A DNA stretch of 64,000 nt from Micromonosporaceae bacterium (lineage in GTDB: Bacteria; Actinomycetota; Actinomycetes; Mycobacteriales; Micromonosporaceae): positions 28,960-92,959 of the forward strand of contig JAHRHA010000010.1 of assembly GCA_020027875.1 (NCBI GenBank), in the 5' to 3' direction. Below the pieces are notes generated by a model that was given only the letters and a program-made list of their open reading frames with translations, did not search any database and was not told the DNA's origin. Position 1 is the first letter of the stretch, and each line of letters begins with the position of its first letter. Shown piece after piece: positions 62,901 through 64,000 of this stretch. The translations under genes and the position numbers were made by a program.

Positions 62901-63462
62901 ATTGCGGGGAGCGTCGCAGGAGGCGCAGAAGCTGCGGACGCGTCTCGACCGTCGCCTCACAGAGCTGGACGCCCAGGAGCACACGCAGGTTCGGCCTCCT
63001 GGTGTTGTTGCGGTTGCCCTGGTCGTGCCGCAAGGCCTGCTCGACGCTCGGGCCGGGCGACCCGACAACAGCGTCACAGTGACTCTCGCCGTCGAGCTTC
63101 GCGCGCTGCATGCCGTAATGGACGCCGAGCGGCGCCTCGGGCGCGAACCCGAAGTCATGGCCCACAACAACCCTGGGTACGACATGCGTTCTGTTGACGC
63201 AGAGGGTCACCTTGTCCACATTGAGGTGAAGGGCCGCGTCGCCGGCGCAGGGGAGTTCTTCGTGACCAACCGGGAGATTCGAGTTGGTCAGAACGCCGAT
63301 CATTACCGGCTCGCTCTAGTGGAGGTCAGCCAGGACGACCCGTCGCACGATCGCGTGCGATACGTGCGGGATCCCTTCGCGGAGCTCAAGGTGACCGCGC
63401 TGGTCAATGGCGTGCAGTTCAAGTGGAAGGACGTGTGGGATCGTGGCCATCAGCCGTGGTAG
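59998..63462 (+). CDS. SNF2-type helicase with DUF3883 C-terminus (DrmD-like)
   Basis: 1154 residues. After a ~110-residue beta-rich head ('LEELAAGTRVIGIVPGGPVHVLAATPMG') comes a DEAD/SNF2 helicase core: 'FLLADDPGAGKTIMAGLLMKEL' (D135 to T142), DEAH box D237-H240 in 'VIVDEAHRMS', 'MTATPH', and the C-terminal lobe 'VLVATDAAGEGLNLHRAH...NPNRIEQRFGRIHRIGQ'. A helical region is followed by a DUF3883 domain ('NPGYDMRSVD', 'HIEVKGRV', 'EFFVTNREI', residues ~1055-1140) with a nuclease-like E-x-K. It is the architecture of DISARM DrmD and of kin in other phage-defence clusters. Start GTG 59998 has no ribosome site; TTG 60022 behind GGGAG is a good alternative. No methylase, DrmA or DrmB is present. 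Confidence 0.88.
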   Translation: MRIRRERQLRLEELAAGTRVIGIVPGGPVHVLAATPMGADAYRVVYETPGGDLGQQILMRANEAQLSLVEERATPYDADPEEFKLAAEALRIQTAAQTDPMLAVTSSDLEALPHQIEAVYGYLLDRVPLRFLLADDPGAGKTIMAGLLMKELHLRGDLDRCLVVAPGGLVEQWQDELMEKFGLKFPILSADDIAGTPPGETAFDDLPRVIARMDQLARSDSLIAQLKETTWDLVIVDEAHRMSARYAARREIKATKRYRLGQALRDTTQHLLLMTATPHAGKEEDFQLFLALLDADRYEGRYRRDVHSTGADNLMVRRIKEELLTFSGTPLFPLRAAYTVPYELSPGETELYNRVTEYVGQEFNRVDELQKSKDARGNTVGFALTVLQRRLASSPEAILRSLERRKARLEKSLEDSVANGKVKARTPAVDLRAVAEEFPAAEREEFEDEFVDAATASRTPDELRREIAMLDGLVIVARSVRAAGADRKWLELRRLLETTPEIHGPGGEPRKLIVFTEHRDTLRYLIERIRALLGRHDAVVEIHGSVSRDDRRAVQVRFMTDPTCLVLVATDAAGEGLNLHRAHLMVNYDLPWNPNRIEQRFGRIHRIGQTEMCHLWNLVAANTREGAVFKRLFDKIAEMNKALGDKVFDVLGEAFEEEPLHELLIQAVRHGEQPEVREHLTRVIDERIGDIAAKLVREKALNPNLLKMADVERIRRELEEARARRLQPHYVEGFFRDAFGHADGRLIMREKGRWEIPHVPQPVRERRRLSGPIPLRYERVCFDRSAVRIDRGVTAQLLAPGHPLLDALVDHTIDVCGDALTRGTILVDRFDPTDQPRLMVALREEIVDGMEQTVAKRFGYVEMWSDGRNRPGAAPFLDYAPLAAEERVMVENLRLEPWLAAATRTAETWATSVDLPAWYAEISARRRDFVARARELVTDRLKQEISYWEEEVARLVDSPEQGSRRGNTLRGASQEAQKLRTRLDRRLTELDAQEHTQVRPPGVVAVALVVPQGLLDARAGRPDNSVTVTLAVELRALHAVMDAERRLGREPEVMAHNNPGYDMRSVDAEGHLVHIEVKGRVAGAGEFFVTNREIRVGQNADHYRLALVEVSQDDPSHDRVRYVRDPFAELKVTALVNGVQFKWKDVWDRGHQPW

Positions 63463-63689
63463 CGCTCCAGGTCGATCCAGGGACCTGCGCGGCGGCAGCG
63501 TGGAGGGCGGATTAGGTCCGTGCGGTCCCACACAGGCAAAGGCGAGACCAAGGGTCAGTCGCAGCCGATGCCATCTCCATCCCGATCCAGTTCATAAATG
63601 TCTGAGCCGATAACTCTTACAGGGCCACGTACGTAGGCTGGTCCATTTCCGCCGCCACCTTCACAGTCATGCCGGAGCTGGGCGACCGG

Positions 63690-64000
63690 TCGTGGCGTCG
63701 CCGTCCCGACAGTGTTGCGCGGCTCCAACGGGCGGTCGGTGGGGGACGGGCCGGTGGAGTTCGACGCCTGGCTCGATGGGCCTGCCGGCGGCGTCCGGTG
63801 GTGCTGGTCGTGGACGATCCGCAGTGGGCGGACCAGAGTTCGCTCGACGTGCTGACGTACGTACTGGCCGGGCCGACCGGTCGGCGAGTGGCGGTCGTGG
63901 CCACGCTCCGCACGGGCGAGGTGCGAGAAGGGGATCCGTTACGTCGATGGCTCGCCCATGTGCGTCGGCTGCCGGGCGTTGACGATTTGCGCCTAAGCCG
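63690..64000 (+). pseudogene. LuxR-type large ATPase regulator, internal fragment
   Basis: A frame without a start, open to the window edge, reads 'RRRPVVLVVDDPQWADQSSLDVLTYVLAG', 'RRVAVVATLRTGEVREGDPLRRWLAHVRRLPG'. That is the Walker B and following helices of the STAND/AAA domain of large LuxR-family regulators (LAL type). The Walker A part that should lie ~50 residues upstream is missing or degraded ('RAVGGGRAGG'), so the visible piece is probably decayed. Its remainder lies beyond the right end of the window. Confidence 0.65.

Overview
The window reads as chromosomal DNA of a high-GC Gram-positive (Actinomycetota) soil-type bacterium. Support for this: very GC-rich third codon positions, many GTG starts and 4-bp ATGA/GTGA gene overlaps, several HisKA_3-type kinase/LuxR-type response regulator pairs, an ECF42 sigma factor with its DGPF partner, and IS3- and IS1380-type transposon relics. 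I cannot name a genus. I see no rRNA, tRNA or CRISPR array.

Layout. 0-6 kb: tail of a phosphatase-like gene, a 50-bp palindrome, a DUF998 membrane protein, metE with a divergent LysR regulator, a lipoprotein between 28-bp direct repeats, and a broken ECF sigma gene. 6-22 kb: exported proteins and three sensor kinase/LuxR regulator pairs (one divergent from an ABC exporter), an SGNH hydrolase, a kelch lipoprotein, two vapBC-type toxin-antitoxin pairs and transposon/DUF3800 relics. 22-24 kb: a membrane-anchored molybdopterin oxidoreductase, then a decayed IS1380 transposase. 24.4-39.9 kb: a large metabolic block with a group II PLP decarboxylase, agmatinase-family ureohydrolase, PucR regulator, amidase, ATP-grasp enzyme, copper amine oxidase, aldehyde dehydrogenase, C45 acyltransferase/hydrolase, APC permease, tandem USP protein and a fold-III (LysA-type) decarboxylase. 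Together these suggest uptake and stepwise breakdown of an amino-acid-derived amine or guanidino compound, by the logic agmatine to putrescine to 4-aminobutanal to GABA, although the real substrate is not proven.

40-49 kb is rearranged: a 126-bp inverted-repeat (MITE-like) element, a LuxR fragment fused to a frameshifted second copy of the molybdopterin oxidoreductase, an ArsR-type regulator between 16-bp repeats, a DGPF/ECF42/RibD-type reductase operon, and truncated sigma, DUF899 and PIN genes at two apparent deletion junctions.

49-63.5 kb is a defence-type island. A strong promoter with no leader drives four overlapping genes: an unknown protein, a Cas4-like PD-(D/E)XK nuclease with a C-terminal four-cysteine cluster, an unknown protein and an SF1 helicase. 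I cannot match this set to a described system and consider it the best candidate for something new. It is followed by a DUF262-DUF1524 (GmrSD-like) protein, a PLD-nuclease relic, an AspBHI/Mrr-type modification-dependent endonuclease, a ParA ATPase with a small partner, and a 1154-residue SNF2 helicase with a DUF3883 end (DrmD-like). The PLD relic plus DrmD-like gene look like the remains of a DISARM-type cluster. The window ends in a fragment of a large LuxR-type ATPase regulator.
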